Positions 46,356 to 58,302 of a stretch of DNA of 64,000 nt are shown here, piece after piece. The stretch spans positions 2,232,001 through 2,296,000 of the forward strand of contig JAUKPH010000022.1 in the NCBI GenBank assembly GCA_030549335.1. The letters run 5' to 3'. The position numbers and the translations under genes were made by a program. Each line of letters starts with the position of its first letter. Position 1 is the first letter of the stretch. Source of the stretch: Pontederia crassipes. Its lineage: Eukaryota > Streptophyta > Magnoliopsida > Commelinales > Pontederiaceae. Below the pieces are notes generated by a model. It ran no database searches and was not told the DNA's origin. It saw only the letters and a list, made by a program, of their open reading frames with translations.

Positions 46356-48299
46356 ATGATTACTGAACTTTATGATCAGGTAGAAGTGCAAAGTACACAA
46401 TTACAACAAGTTATACAACCAAATCAAAGAAGAGATTGCCAAAGACAGCGCACTCCTGATGATGATAAACATGAAGAGACGGAAGAGGAAGATGTTGAAG
46501 CCTCTATTATAAGTTGGAGAAGACATAGACATGTTCAGATTGGAGGAAGAACACATGAAAGAGAAAATGTTTTCTATGCGCGTTGTTGTGTTTTGGACAG
46601 AACTTGTGGACTGATTATTGATAGTGAAAGCGGTGTCAATCTTGCTAGCCATTACATGATGGAGAAGTTGGGACTACCAACCTTAAAACATCCAAATCCA
46701 TACAAACTTCAGTGGATAAACGACGGAGGAGGAGTCAAAGTGACTAAACAGGTGCTGGTGTCATTTAAAATTGGAAGATTTGCTGATGAAGTATTATGTG
46801 ATGTTGTATCAATGCATGCTTGTCATATCCTTTTGGGGCAACCATGGCAATATGATCGATGTGTGACACATGATGGTGTTACCAACTGTTATCAATGTCG
46901 CAAAGATGGGAGAAAATACACTTTAGCACCATTGCCGCCTCAAGAAGCATACGAAGAGTAAGTGCAACTTAAAGAGCGTGTAGCAGCCTACAACATTGAG
47001 AGGAAAAACATGGTTGCACAACATCACTTGAAGAAAGAGGAAGATGATTGTACAGCAACTCCAAACAATTCTAAGAGTTGTGAGAAAGACAAAGATGAAA
47101 AATATGAGTGTCACAACTTGAATGATGAAAATGATAGCCACACAACTTTTGAGTGCTTAGAAAGGTCACCTTCTGAAAACATTGAGATACAACATTTAGA
47201 TGTTGAGTATTATGAGAGTTATGAGAATGAGAGAAGATTAGATCTTGAGTGTTTAGAAAGGCCACCTCCAGAGAGATATGAGCAAAACGACTTGAGTGTT
47301 GAGGCAAAAGAAAAAGAATTCAGTAATTTTTCTTTGTGCATGCAGATATGTAGGAGTGGAGTATATGAAGATACAAATTTCATTATGCAAGGATTTGAAA
47401 GAGGTTGTGTTGAGTTTATGACAACTAGTTTGAAAGGTCCATCTCTTACCTTTGAAACTTTATATTCATTTGGTATGACTAACTTGCAGGTTTTAATTGG
47501 GAGAAGTATTGAATGGCATGCAAACATTAGATTTCAATTCTGTATTCCACTTTCTTATTTATTGAGTGCTGAAAAACTTTATTTCAGCCATATGGTGAAA
47601 TTTTGGAATGAATATTTTCTAGTCCTGAGTACTTTTGATTGGTTGATTATGATTTCAAGATTTTCTAATGAGCCTAGAATCTTATTCATTTCTTTACATT
47701 CACCTTTGTGCTTTCCTAAGATCATTCTTACTGATGATGGTTGCAATCTTTCATCTAATTTTCACATCATGATTCGAAAATTCATTGCATTTGCGCTAGT
47801 TGGACTTTTGTGCAATTTTCATCAAAGATTTGAGAGTAACTTCTTTGGAGATATCTTGATTAATAGCAGTCATTTGCAAAATAATTTTGATGATGTTTTG
47901 ATTTGTTGCAAGGACTTGCATGATTCCCTTTATAAGCCAAGTTGTTTGATGCATTACAGATCCTATGATATTTCACTTGTAGATTTTAAAGATCCATTTT
48001 ATTTTGAGGAAAAAGATGTCCTTATTTTGGAACTACTTGACAATTTCCTTGTTAGATCTCTACTTCCGTGGCATACATTGCACATTTTATTTGATAGGAT
48101 CCTTATGTGCAAAGGAAGGTCTCCAAAGTTTCGCACTTTGTTTTTTAAAATACCATCGTCTCATGGGCATACGATATTTTATCTAGGTGAGTATGAGAGT
48201 CACATTACTTTTTATAATATTTATGCCTTCTTTTCTCTACACTTGCAGGCTCTTAACTTGATGGTATGGATGAGAAATTGTACTTGCAATTATCATTGA
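46356..48299 (+). pseudogene. Protease-like region plus unknown ORF of the non-autonomous LTR element
   Basis: There are two in-frame ORFs (46356-46961 and 46962-48299) separated by a single TAA. The first starts with a short charged remnant of a gag N-terminus, then passes directly into a gypsy retropepsin-like domain (about residues 75-190; NVFYARC, LGLPTLKHPNPYKLQW, SMHACHILLGQPW). The usual Asp-Ser-Gly active-site triplet reads Asp-Ser-Glu (IIDSESGVN), so protease activity is unlikely. The second ORF (445 codons) begins with a charged region carrying a repeated CLERxPxE motif (CLERSPSENIE, CLERPPPERYE), then some 330 residues rich in Phe, Leu, Ile and Cys with no domain I recognise. The gag capsid and the whole RT-integrase part are missing. 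What the long tail does, if anything, is unknown. Confidence 0.6.
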
Positions 48300-48530
48300 G
48301 ATACATCATGTTGGTCATCAGACACATGAAAGGGAAGTATCAATATTCTCATTATGTGTGCTCTAAATTATTTAATAAATTCAGATATGTGATAGGTTAT
48401 ATTCTCCTTATTGTGAATGTAGATTCGAGGATGAATCCTTTTGAAGAGGAGGGAAATGATATGAATATGGATATAGTCTCCTTATTGTGAATGCAGATTC
48501 GATGACGAATCCTTTTGAAGAAGAGGGGAA

Positions 48531-49219
48531 TGATATGAACCAAGAAACGCATACAATTGCAGCCGACAATAGAAGAATGTTCTAGCAAAGTTGGATAATC
48601 AAGATAATGGTGTGGATCTCAAGCATAAGGAAATTGAAGATAATCAAGAATGTTTAGAATTTACAATTGATCCATTACAAGATCGAGTTAGATCAGATCA
48701 ACTTCTCAACGGGTTATAAATTGGACCGCATGATGTGTCAGCATCACTTGGGCCAAATAAATCATGGTTTAACCATATTTATTTAGAATTTTCGGAATTA
48801 ATTATACATGGAAATTCTGCTGAGATTTGTAAAAGGAAATTGAGTTTGTTATTTTACTAAATTAGTTAGGTTACTTGTGGGCTAAGTTATGGTATTTTCT
48901 TTCAGCCTAAAGTCTATTTCTATGGTCTATAAATACTGGTCTTCATTGTTATTTGAGACATCTTTTGAATCTATTGAATTATGGCTTAATTGCTTTTGCT
49001 GTGAGGGAACTCCTGCAACCCGTTCTTCGGGAACTTCCATCGTTAATTACAATGTTGGCTATCTTATGATTAAATTCATCTATTTATAATATTGATTGCT
49101 TGATTCATTGTAATCTTGAGGTTGATATTCCGTTGCCTTGAAAAATCATTTGATCTCGTTTCTTTGATTATCATATATTGTTCCGGACACTCAAGGCATT
49201 GTTCTTGAGTATCGTATCA
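48531..49219 (+). repeat. 3' LTR
   Basis: This 689-bp LTR is preceded by the purine tract at 48517-48530. A second, similar block (ATTCGAGGATGAATCCTTTTGAAGAGGAGGGAAATGATATGAA, paraphrased here by its position 48424-48466) shows that the tract and the first LTR bases were tandemly copied just upstream. Confidence 0.9.
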
Positions 49220-49224
49220 TGTAG

Positions 49225-49949
49225 GGCACAGTAATTTCTCGAAGGAAATTCTAACACACTTTGACCATGGCACAGTACTTCCTGTCATCAGTTTGCACCC
49301 GACTCGCGCCCGACACTCGATCTCAACCCCGACGCTCGATCTCGCCTACCGACGCCCCGATGCTCGATCTCGCCCCTCGATGTAATGACCTTTCAATGTG
49401 ATTTTTGTACTCCAATGTACAAATGTTAACTGGAACTTTAGGACCTTGTGTATTTTTAAAATTTATATGAGTTTGATCTATATTCATCGAATTGGTGGTT
49501 GTTTTTAATTGCGCAACATAAACAAAAACTAATATAATATGAGTTTGATCTATATTCATCGAATTGCTGGTTGTTCTTTTATTGCGGAACATACATAAAT
49601 AGAAACTAATATATCACTCTCACAATTCATGTAACAATGATATAAAAGTAAAATGACTTACTCACCTAAAAAAAGTAAAATGGCCATAAATTATAAATCC
49701 ATGTGAACAATAAAATATTTGCAAATCAAAGTTCTCCAGAAAGTCAATGAATTGAGGGGAAAATATCTCACATTAACATAGCCGGTCCATAGAAAAACTA
49801 CACTTATTTAGTTTAAAACATTGATGGCAAAAATGAACACACTGGTCAAGGAAGACGAAAATGTCGGAGAGAGATTCAAAAGATAAATCAGAGAAAACAA
49901 GACCAATGACGCTGAAAATGAACAAATATTTTGTGTTCATCGGAGTTAA
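49225..49949. other. Non-coding spacer with small tandem repeats
   Basis: Repeated CGACGCTCGATCTCGCC phrases lie at 49305-49380. A direct repeat of about 75 bases (GAGTTTGATCTATATTCATC at 49468 and 49541) follows. No gene is seen. Confidence 0.55.
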
Positions 49950-52900
49950 TGTAACGCACCCGAAATTAGCCTCAAGACACATATCGCGAGCGTATGCCAA
50001 AGCGCGTTGCACGATGGACAATGCGATAGTTGACACCAAGTCAACGCAACATGACAATATTAAAACACCAAAAAACAATAAACTTTTAAAACTATTATAC
50101 TCAAAAACATAACGGAAATGATAAAACATCATAGACCACATGAAACTAAGCCCAATGACATCAAAGTATACCATGAAGGATAGCCCAAATACATAAGAAA
50201 CTCGAAGTCTACAAATAAGTCTAACTCCAACATAATCCAAAATAAAGGCCCGTGGGCCGACTCATACATGATCCATAAACGATATGAAGCACTAAGGCTC
50301 AATACGAGGCCGACATCATGTGCTAACCGCCACCGACTTCATCCTACTCTTTTATACCTACACAAACCCGGATGCAGGGGATGCCCACCTTCCATTAGTT
50401 GTATGTAAGGGTCATTCAAATAAATAATTCAATAATCAATAAAAAATCTCGATTAAAATGATAATCAATGAAAAATAAGGATCTCAAAATAGATCATGAA
50501 AGCCAATTATCCCTTTTATATTTAAATTCCACATATCCATTGCATTAATATTATTTAATGCCCAATTATTCATATCCATAGTGTCTAAGAACATTCCATC
50601 GCGTTTACTCTTTGAAATGCCCAACTTATAACATTATTCATACATCCTTGTCAGTTAATCAATTATCTTGATTAGTTATCAAACAATCTTTAGTGAATCT
50701 TTATTAAAATATTGAGGTACTTGGTAGTCCTTGCGCATAAGCTGACCAAGCCTTGACACCCCGAAGTCGAGTCATTTCCATTAATACATCTCCATGCAGC
50801 GAGCGCCAAGTAGTCCATGTGTTGAGGTACTTGGTGATCCTTGCGAATGACACCCCGAAGTCATGTCAATTCCATTACCCTTTTCACGCGGGCTCACACA
50901 ATGATACGTCTTAGGCCAACAAGGGCCAAGTAAGCCATCAATGTGTCATTTCAATATAATTATTCATTTTAATCCTACGGCTTAGCATGCATTTCGAATT
51001 CTAAGTGAGTCAAAACTTAAATAGAAGTATTCTGACTTCGTGGTTGATCGACCGTTTGGTTGATTGACCGTTTGGTTGATTCGACGTCGCATCCGATTTG
51101 GACAATGGCGATTCTATGCATTGAAACCTACAGACCAATCTGACCGTTCGCCCTGATCGATCGATTGATTAATAACGAAAATCATAGAGTCGACCACTTA
51201 AATCCATCGTTCACAAACACAATCTTATATACAGGAACCCTAGGCTCTACTTAACATGTTCCATATGTTAAACATTCATAAAAAACAACAAAACTGAGAG
51301 AACGAACTACGGTTTTCCAATGTGGACAGATTCGACAACTTGTCGGTTCAATATCCCTAACTCACTCTATAAGACACTAAATTGATTGATTATAATTTAT
51401 CTTCACATTAGACCCCTAGTGCAACAACATATAATTTTTCAGAATTTATTCGTTTACCGTTTACCCTAATAAATTCTCACAATGATTAAGTGGTTACCAC
51501 ATTAACCAGTTTGACAACTGAACACTAAACGATTAATATCTCCCTATAGACATCTCCTTTTAATGTGAATCCAAGCTCTATAGAAAGGTGACTTAATCAC
51601 CTATCTACTCCATAAATGTAGCTATTATATTATGTAGATACGAGTTTTGGTGAATTTCTCAAGTTTGTCCCGCTGCTACCCGAGGCAGTTTGATAGTGAA
51701 CCACTCTTTCAGTCATAACTCTCTGCAGACGGATCCAAATGAAATAAAACCAAATCCTATAGAAACTAGACTCCGAGACCTTTCCAACAATATATTATAC
51801 ACGATTTTGGGATATCTATAACCTATTAATAAATGTAGTAGAACATGACACATTAAATCTGGATAGAATATGGATGAACATGCTTCTAACTCTTATAGCA
51901 CAACTATTATCATACATCATCTTAACACTAAGAAGTCACATATTCAAAACATTTAGGGTGTGTTCAATGCATTGCCATTCAATATTACCTAGCAATATAG
52001 ATTGCCACTCAGAAATATTATCACTTGTTAAATTGCCAGCAATGTACATTGACTTGTTTAGTATGCATAAGTAATATATCTGGCAATCCATATTAGTTAT
52101 TTATAAGAAAATACAAATTTATGAGTTAATATATTATTTTTACTAATATACCCCTAATAAAAAGAATTATGTCTAGATATATAAAATATTTTTAACTTCA
52201 TAAACTTAAATCACAAATATATTTTCTCACCCATAAAATTAAAATTTATAACATAATTAATATATTTTTAAAATATGATAATAATATAGTCATAATATTT
52301 ATAATATTTATTTGATTTATTTTATAATTTATTTATTTATTATTATAATTTATTCAATGTGTTTTAGAATTTATTTAAATAAAACTGCAAATGACAAATG
52401 TGGAAAGTAAAATTTAAAAGATTGCAACCCAGGTGGTAATGTGGTTTGCCTACCCTCACATAGGCAATCTGCATTGTCACTTCATAGGCAAGTGGATTGC
52501 CTGGGCAATGTAGATTACCCATTACTTGTCACAAGTGAACAGAATAATGTGGTGGGCCCAGGTAATTTAATACAACATTACCTGAAAGATTACCTCTAGA
52601 GAAATGCTCCCTTAGGACAGAAAGGTTCATAAGGATCACAAATATAATAAAGAAACCCCGAGGAAATTACCGAGGCAAGATAAGGATCAAGTGCTAATCA
52701 CTTGGTATATCTACTATTATGCACTGACTGTTATATGATTTCATGTCAATTAATGTTAATACTACTGATATACATTGATGATATGATATGAAATATTGAT
52801 ATGATATAATATGATTATGACATGAAAATCATGCATGTTTATTTCATGTTTATGAACTGTTTATATATGACATGTAGTTCCTACTTAAGATGCATGCCAT

Positions 52901-54205
52901 TGCACGACCTTACATACTCTAACTACACCTTGAATCCGTGCAGGTAACTGATATGTTTGGATGGATGACTGGCTCAACTCATGATGGTGAAGTTGCACAT
53001 GATCTAGACTAAGAATAATGTCATGAGTTTGTCAAACTATTATTTTTAAGATGTTTGTTTTGCTTAATGATCTTTTAGATTTATCTATGACATTAATTGC
53101 AGAGGTTTTAATTTAAGACTTCTATTGAAAAGATAAGTTTTATTTTATCTTTGTGATTAATGATTTTTCACAATAATTATGTCTATCATTTTAGTATGAC
53201 TATGTTATGGCAAACGTGCTAGTACTGTCGAAATGACTTAATTGCCCTCTAGCTTTTAAGGTGGATTTTCGGGGTGTTACAGTCGCGCTACTATCCCAGG
53301 AAGTTTGATAGTGAGCCAAATTTTCAGTCATAACTCTCAGAACACTCATCTAAATGAAATAAAATGAAAACCTATGGAAACTAGACTTCGAGCCTTTCCA
53401 ATAATATATTATACACAATTTTTGGATATCGATAACCTATTAAAAAATGTAGTGGAACATGACACATCAAATTTGGACAGAATATGGATGGATGAACATG
53501 CTTCTAATTATTAGAGCACATAACTATCATCATACATCATCTTAACACTAAGAAGCCAGATATTCAAGACATTTAGGGTAGAAAGGTTCATGAGGATCAC
53601 AAATATAATAAACAATCCATCTCCATAAGTTAAGACTTCTAATCCATGTGTTAGATGGATTAAAAGGGGTTCACCCTTACATACCTAGAGTTCTTGTCTA
53701 AAGATCCTTCAATCCAATCTTTCCTCTTCTTCTGTTGATCTCTTCTTCTTCTAGACCTCCTTTCCTTCCAATGGAGACCTCCTTTCCTTCCAATGGAGAT
53801 CTCCACTTCGATTGGCCACCTTCCCTTTCTTCTTCTTCTTACTTGGCCAACTGAATGAGGGAGGGAGAGTGGGTGAGTGAGAGGGGAAGAGAGAGGGGGC
53901 GTGGCTTGCTTGCTGTGAGGGAGAGGGGGCTGGTGTTGGGAGAGGGAGATGAGGACTACCTGTTGGATTGCTTAGGGGGGTGGGGGGGGGAGATTAGAGG
54001 GGTTTAGAGAGTGGGAAGAGGGTTTTAGGGATTAAAAGAAGATAAGTTTCTTGTCTTATTCTGAATGATCATATTGCCCTCCAACCACCCTCACTTTTTG
54101 CGGTATTTTAGTCTACCTTTTGATTTTTATGCAAAAGTCCATTCTGCCCCAAAGATCCTTTCACTTGAGGTTATTTTGGTCCTTTTAAAAATTTGGAATG
54201 TTACA
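49950..54205 (-). mobile_element. Minus-strand gypsy LTR complex with nested insertions
   Basis: Read on the minus strand, it starts TGTAACATTCCAAATTTTT at 54205, immediately after a purine tract (CTTTAAGGAGGGTAGGA, 54206-54222), and ends GGGTGCGTTACA at 49950, an LTR-like end. Two parts repeat each other: 53282-53610 and 51690-51960 both carry the TTTGATAGTGA...AGTCATAACTCTC block. Between them lies the segment 52655-53281, found inverted at 43736-44360. A MITE is inserted at 51958. The history is therefore at least two LTR sequences plus insertions, and I cannot order all of them. The minus ORF at 49773-50240 is part of the LTR end and not a gene. Confidence 0.5.
51958..52611. mobile_element. 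Non-autonomous DNA element of 654 bp
   Basis: It is flanked by TTAGG at 51953-51957 and 52612-52616. The related uninterrupted site reads CATTTAGGGTAGAAAGG at about 53573-53589, which proves the insertion. GCAATGTAGATTACC-type phrases recur in both orientations near each end. The terminal repeats are weak, and the superfamily is not resolved. Confidence 0.7.
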
Positions 54206-54573
54206 TCCTACCCTCCTTAAAGAAAAATTCGTTCTCGAATTTCCTTATTTAGGTTATGAGTGTAACCTCTATGTCACTCTCATTTTTAACATCTAACACA
54301 CTTCCGTTGCATACTCTGGTCCACGGTGAGAATGACATGTTTGATGAATCAATTAATTCTTGTCTTACATTTTGTTTTATAGACCTATGCGAATTGCTTC
54401 TATCTTCTCACCACATGCTTGCTTAGTTATTAAGGTTATTGTATAATTTTTCTTTTATTAACCTTTAATCACTTAGATCATCTCGCTTAGTTAGGAAATG
54501 TCTATTGTTGTATATAGAGTTTTCCCTTAATTATTTCATTTCACTCTACCATCAACTTTTTCATGCACTGTAA
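54206..54573 (-). other. 3' untranslated part and polypurine tract of a minus-strand gypsy element
   Basis: The sequence next to the LTR reads, on the minus strand, GAACGAATTTTTCTTTAAGG and then GAGGGTAGGA before TGTAAC, a standard polypurine tract and LTR junction. The rest is non-coding, and no pol sequence is seen between this and gag. Confidence 0.65.
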
Positions 54574-55380
54574 CTAACTTATAAGATTAACTAAATGGTA
54601 ACAATAGATACCTTGGATCTCATTGTGTGCTTGGAGAGTTCCTTCAACTTCTGATGTGCTTGGAGGATCGGTATCTCGATTGCCTTCACCATGGATGCTT
54701 TTGTATTTTTTTGGACAATCCCTGACATGGCGTCCCGCTTTTCCACATTGTAAACATGTCCGAGCCCTTATGCGACATTCACTTTGATGGAACCTTCCAC
54801 AATAATGACATGGTCTCTTGCCCTTACGTGATTTATCTCTTATGAGCGACTTGTAGGGTTCATTCTTTTTCCCTTTTTCTTTCCCTTGCTTTTCTATCTT
54901 CTTCAACATCTTACCTCGATTGTCGTTGCATGTTTTAGGGCATTCCTTGATGTGATATCCCTGCCTTCCACAATTGAGACACACTCCCGTCTCCCAATAG
55001 CATTCTCCATCATGATGTTTGTGGCAATGATGACATATTTTGCGATATAATTTTCCTTATTCTTTTTTTCTAAATGAGCAGCTAACCTAATAGCCTCACT
55101 CATAGTTTTAGGGGCTTCACACATCCCATAGCTTTTATTTCGACTTTGAGGCCTTTCACAAAGCGATTCACCGTCATCTCCTCGATTTTTGTGAGGGTGC
55201 AATATTTCTCGAGTTGGAGATATTTAATAGTATAGTCGTCCAATGACATATCTCCTTGTTGAAGATTAAGAAACTTCTTTTGCTTAAGCTCCTTCATACT
55301 TTGTGAAAACTATCAATCTTCAAAGTCCATTATGAATTCTGACCAAGATGGATTTTCTTGGCCAACATACTTGGTCATGA
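54574..55380 (-). pseudogene. Gypsy gag fragment with three zinc knuckles
   Basis: From 55380 downward there is a degraded capsid part (WSEFIMDFED, then KELKQKKFLNLQQGDMSLDD, then VNRFVKGLKVEI) with frameshifts near 55200 and 55000. It is followed by a basic tail with three cysteine knuckles (CLNCGRQGYHIKEC, CHYCGRFHQSEC, CLQCGKAGRHVRDC). In the first and third, the residue where the family has its zinc-binding His is Tyr or Arg, with a His one position later. No protease or polymerase follows, so pol has been lost from this copy. The fragment meets a plus-strand integrase fragment head-on near 55383. Confidence 0.8.
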
Positions 55381-58302
55381 GAGGAGATCATAATGGACTT
55401 CATTGTAGGCCTCCCAAGGATACATAAAGAACATGATGCTACACTACAAGAAAATGGTCGAATAGCAACCCAAAGAAGGAAACGGTATTGCGACACTATT
55501 GCATCTTTGGAATATATAGCGTCTCTTTAGCATCTACATAGAACCGACAATATGTGACGCCTCTAATCGGTGGCTAATAGCATCGCAATAGAGCCAAAGA
55601 AGAGGGAGATGCTACTAGGGTCAACCGTAGACGCTATCTCGACGTTAAGATGACACGTAATGTCTCGTTGTGAGTAGTCGATAGGCATCACTAAAGCGAT
55701 GCTAAAGTGGCGCACAAAAGTGAGACGCTATTCCGGCGCCCAAGGGACACTAAGTTTATTCATTAGTTGACGCGATTTCGGCGCTACTGTGAGGCCAACA
55801 TCATGTCACTTGGGTCTCCAAAGCGACGCTCGAGTGACGCAAAGAACGATATATTTAATGTAGCGTCGACTATGCACGAGACGCTATTGTGACACTACGG
55901 AGGCGCTAATGTCAAATATTTTCCCCCCATTATAGTCATATTTTCTTCCCTTCCCACAACATACAATTATATAATGCATATAAATGCATTCATGATCCAT
56001 CATAGGCATAATATCAAAGAGGAATCATCATTGGCACAATATCTAAGATAAGAATATGAAAAGTAATAAACTGAACTAACAAAAGTATAACTACTATATG
56101 TATATCTAATAACAAGTCTATAAGTAACAAAAGTATTGTTGCAAAAGTTTCTATCCTAAGTTTGGGAGTTGTTGTCATTCCGGACGTTTGATCCCGACGT
56201 GCTCGGTCCTTGGCCTCGCGGGGATTGATTCTGCGACGGGATCAATCCCTGAATCGCCTGCAATAATGAAGCCAACTACTGCGACACTTGCTGCAATAGC
56301 TGCTACGATACCAGCGTCACATGAGGTACAACAGATGAGCTCGGAGCAGATGGGCTGCCTGCATATCCTCCGTTTCTCCTAGGTACCTAAGCGATTGTGC
56401 CGAAGCCACGCAGGTATCCTCCTCGTGTCGTGCCGGTCACGTCCTCCCAAATAGTAGAGTCCTATATGAAATAGAAAAATTATACAATCATATAACACTA
56501 TAGATTATATAAATTATATAATATCAAAAAACACATAAATTAAAAATGTGAATTGCTTTCGAGAAACATTATCTGGTGGCTGAGTACTCGGATCATCTCT
56601 GTACTTTTCAGCCATCTTCGCATTATACTCATCCCAAAAAATTTAAACATTGTGCATTTAAAAAATAGTTTGCACTAATGTCCACAACCAAGTGAATATG
56701 TGATGAGACTTACCAGAAGCCTACAAACAGTGGGCGCGACCAAGTCATTGGTCTTTCGGCTCTTATGCATGGCCTCGTAGACCACGCGAAAGTCCACAAA
56801 CCACCTTCATACTTTGCTTAAGAAACTTCTTTTGCTTAAGCTCCTTAATACTTTGTGAAAACTATCAATCTTCAAAGTCCATTATGAATTCTGACCAAGA
56901 TGGATTTTCTTGGCCAACATACTTGGTCATGAGAGGAGATCATAATGGACTTCATTGTAGGCCTCCCAAGGATACATAAAGAACATGATGCTACACTACA
57001 AGAAAATGGTCGAATAGCAACCCAAAGAAGGAAACGGTATTGCGACACTATTGCATCTTTGGAATATATAGCGTCAAAGAAGAGGGAGATGCTACTAGGG
57101 TCAACTGTAGATGCTATCTCGACGTTAAGATGACACGTAATGTCTCGTTGTGAGTAGTCGATAGGCGTCACTAAAGCGATGCTAAAGTGGCGCACAAAAG
57201 TGAGACGCTATTTCGGCGCCCAAGGGACACTAAGTTTATTCATTAGTTGACGCGATTTCGGCGCTACTGTGAGGCCAACATCATGTCACTTGGGTCTCCA
57301 AAGCGACGCTCGAGTGACGCAAAGAACGATATATTTAATGTAGCGTCGACTATGCACGAGACGCTATTGTGACACTAGGGAGGCGCTAATGTCAAATATT
57401 TTCCCCCCATTATAGTCATATTTTCTTCCCTTCCCACAACATACAATTATATAATGCATATAAATGCATTCATGATCCATCATAGGCATAATATCAAAGA
57501 GGAATCATCATTGGCACAATATCTAAGATAAAAATATGAAAAGTAATAAACTGAGCTAACAAAAGTATAACTACTATATGTATATCTAATAACAAGTCTA
57601 TAAGTAACAAAAGTATTGTTGCAAAAGTTTCTATCCTAAGTTTGGGAGTTGTTGTTGTCATTCCGGACGTTTTATCCTGACGTGCTCGGTCCTTGGCCTC
57701 GCGGGGATTGATTCTGCGGCGGGATCAATCCCTGAATCACCTGCAATAATGAAGCCAACTATTGCGACAGTTACTGCGACACTTGCTGCAATAGCTGCTA
57801 TGATACCAGCGTCACATGAGGTACAACAGATGAGCTCGGAGCAGATGGGCCGCCTGCATATCCTCCGCTCCTCCTAGGTACCTGAGCGATTGTGTCGAAG
57901 CCACGCAGGTATCCTCCTCGTGTCGTGCCGGCCACGTCCTCCCAAATAGTAGGGTCCTATACGAAATAGAAAAATTATACAATCATATAACACTATAGAT
58001 TATATAAATTATATAATATCAAAAAACACATAAATTAAAAACATGAATTGCTTTCGAGAAACATTATCTGGTGGCTGAGTACTCGGATCATCTCTGTACT
58101 TTTCAGCCATCTTCGCATTATACTCATCCCAAAAAATTTAAACATTGTGCATTTAAAAAATAGTTTGCACTAATGTCCACAACCAAGTGAATATGTGATG
58201 AGACGTACCAAAAGCCTACAAACAGTGGGCACGACCAAGTCGTTGGTCTTTCGGCTCTTATGCGTGGCCGCGTAGACTATGCGAAAGTCCACAAACCGCC
58301 TT
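55266..58302. repeat. Tandem duplication of 1.5 kb spanning the retroelement/CACTA junction
   Basis: Copy 1 is 55266-56807 and copy 2 is 56818-58302, offset 1552 bases and nearly identical. Each contains the end of the gag fragment, the integrase scrap, the left CACTA terminus (55442 and 56994) and about 1.3 kb of CACTA interior. Copy 2 lacks about 70 bases present in copy 1 (about 55516-55588). Short filler at the joint (CCTTCATACTTTG, about 56804-56816) is identical to sequence at about 55291-55303 within copy 1. Confidence 0.9.
55383..55441 (+). pseudogene. Integrase fragment 5' of the CACTA insertion
   Basis: It encodes HIMDFIVGLPRIHKEHDA, the part of the gypsy integrase core around the first catalytic Asp. 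The coding sense continues at 61345 after the CACTA element (FWVIVDRLTKSGHFLP). A second copy lies at 56935-56993 through the tandem duplication. Confidence 0.85.

Larger units (their letters stand above)
44564..49219 (+). mobile_element. Complete non-autonomous LTR retrotransposon, 4656 bp
   Basis: The LTRs are 44564-45240 and 48531-49219; both begin TGATATGAACC and end CGTATCA. The 5-bp duplication TGTAG flanks the element (44559-44563 and 49220-49224). A primer-binding site TGGTATCAGAG (45243-45253) matches plant initiator methionine tRNA. A purine tract, GAAGAAGAGGGGAA, precedes the 3' LTR. The LTRs differ at roughly 35 places including an 8-bp insertion in the second, so the insertion is old but well preserved. 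The internal region has no reverse transcriptase, RNase H or integrase, so it would need enzymes from another element. Confidence 0.9.

Noticed and set aside
49773-50240. 155-codon minus ORF with hydrophobic stretches
   Set aside because: It lies in the terminal part of a minus-strand LTR. There is no family resemblance, and hydrophobicity follows from T-rich DNA.
54903-55202. Separate 99-codon minus ORF
   Set aside because: It is a frame-shifted continuation of the gag fragment and is included there.
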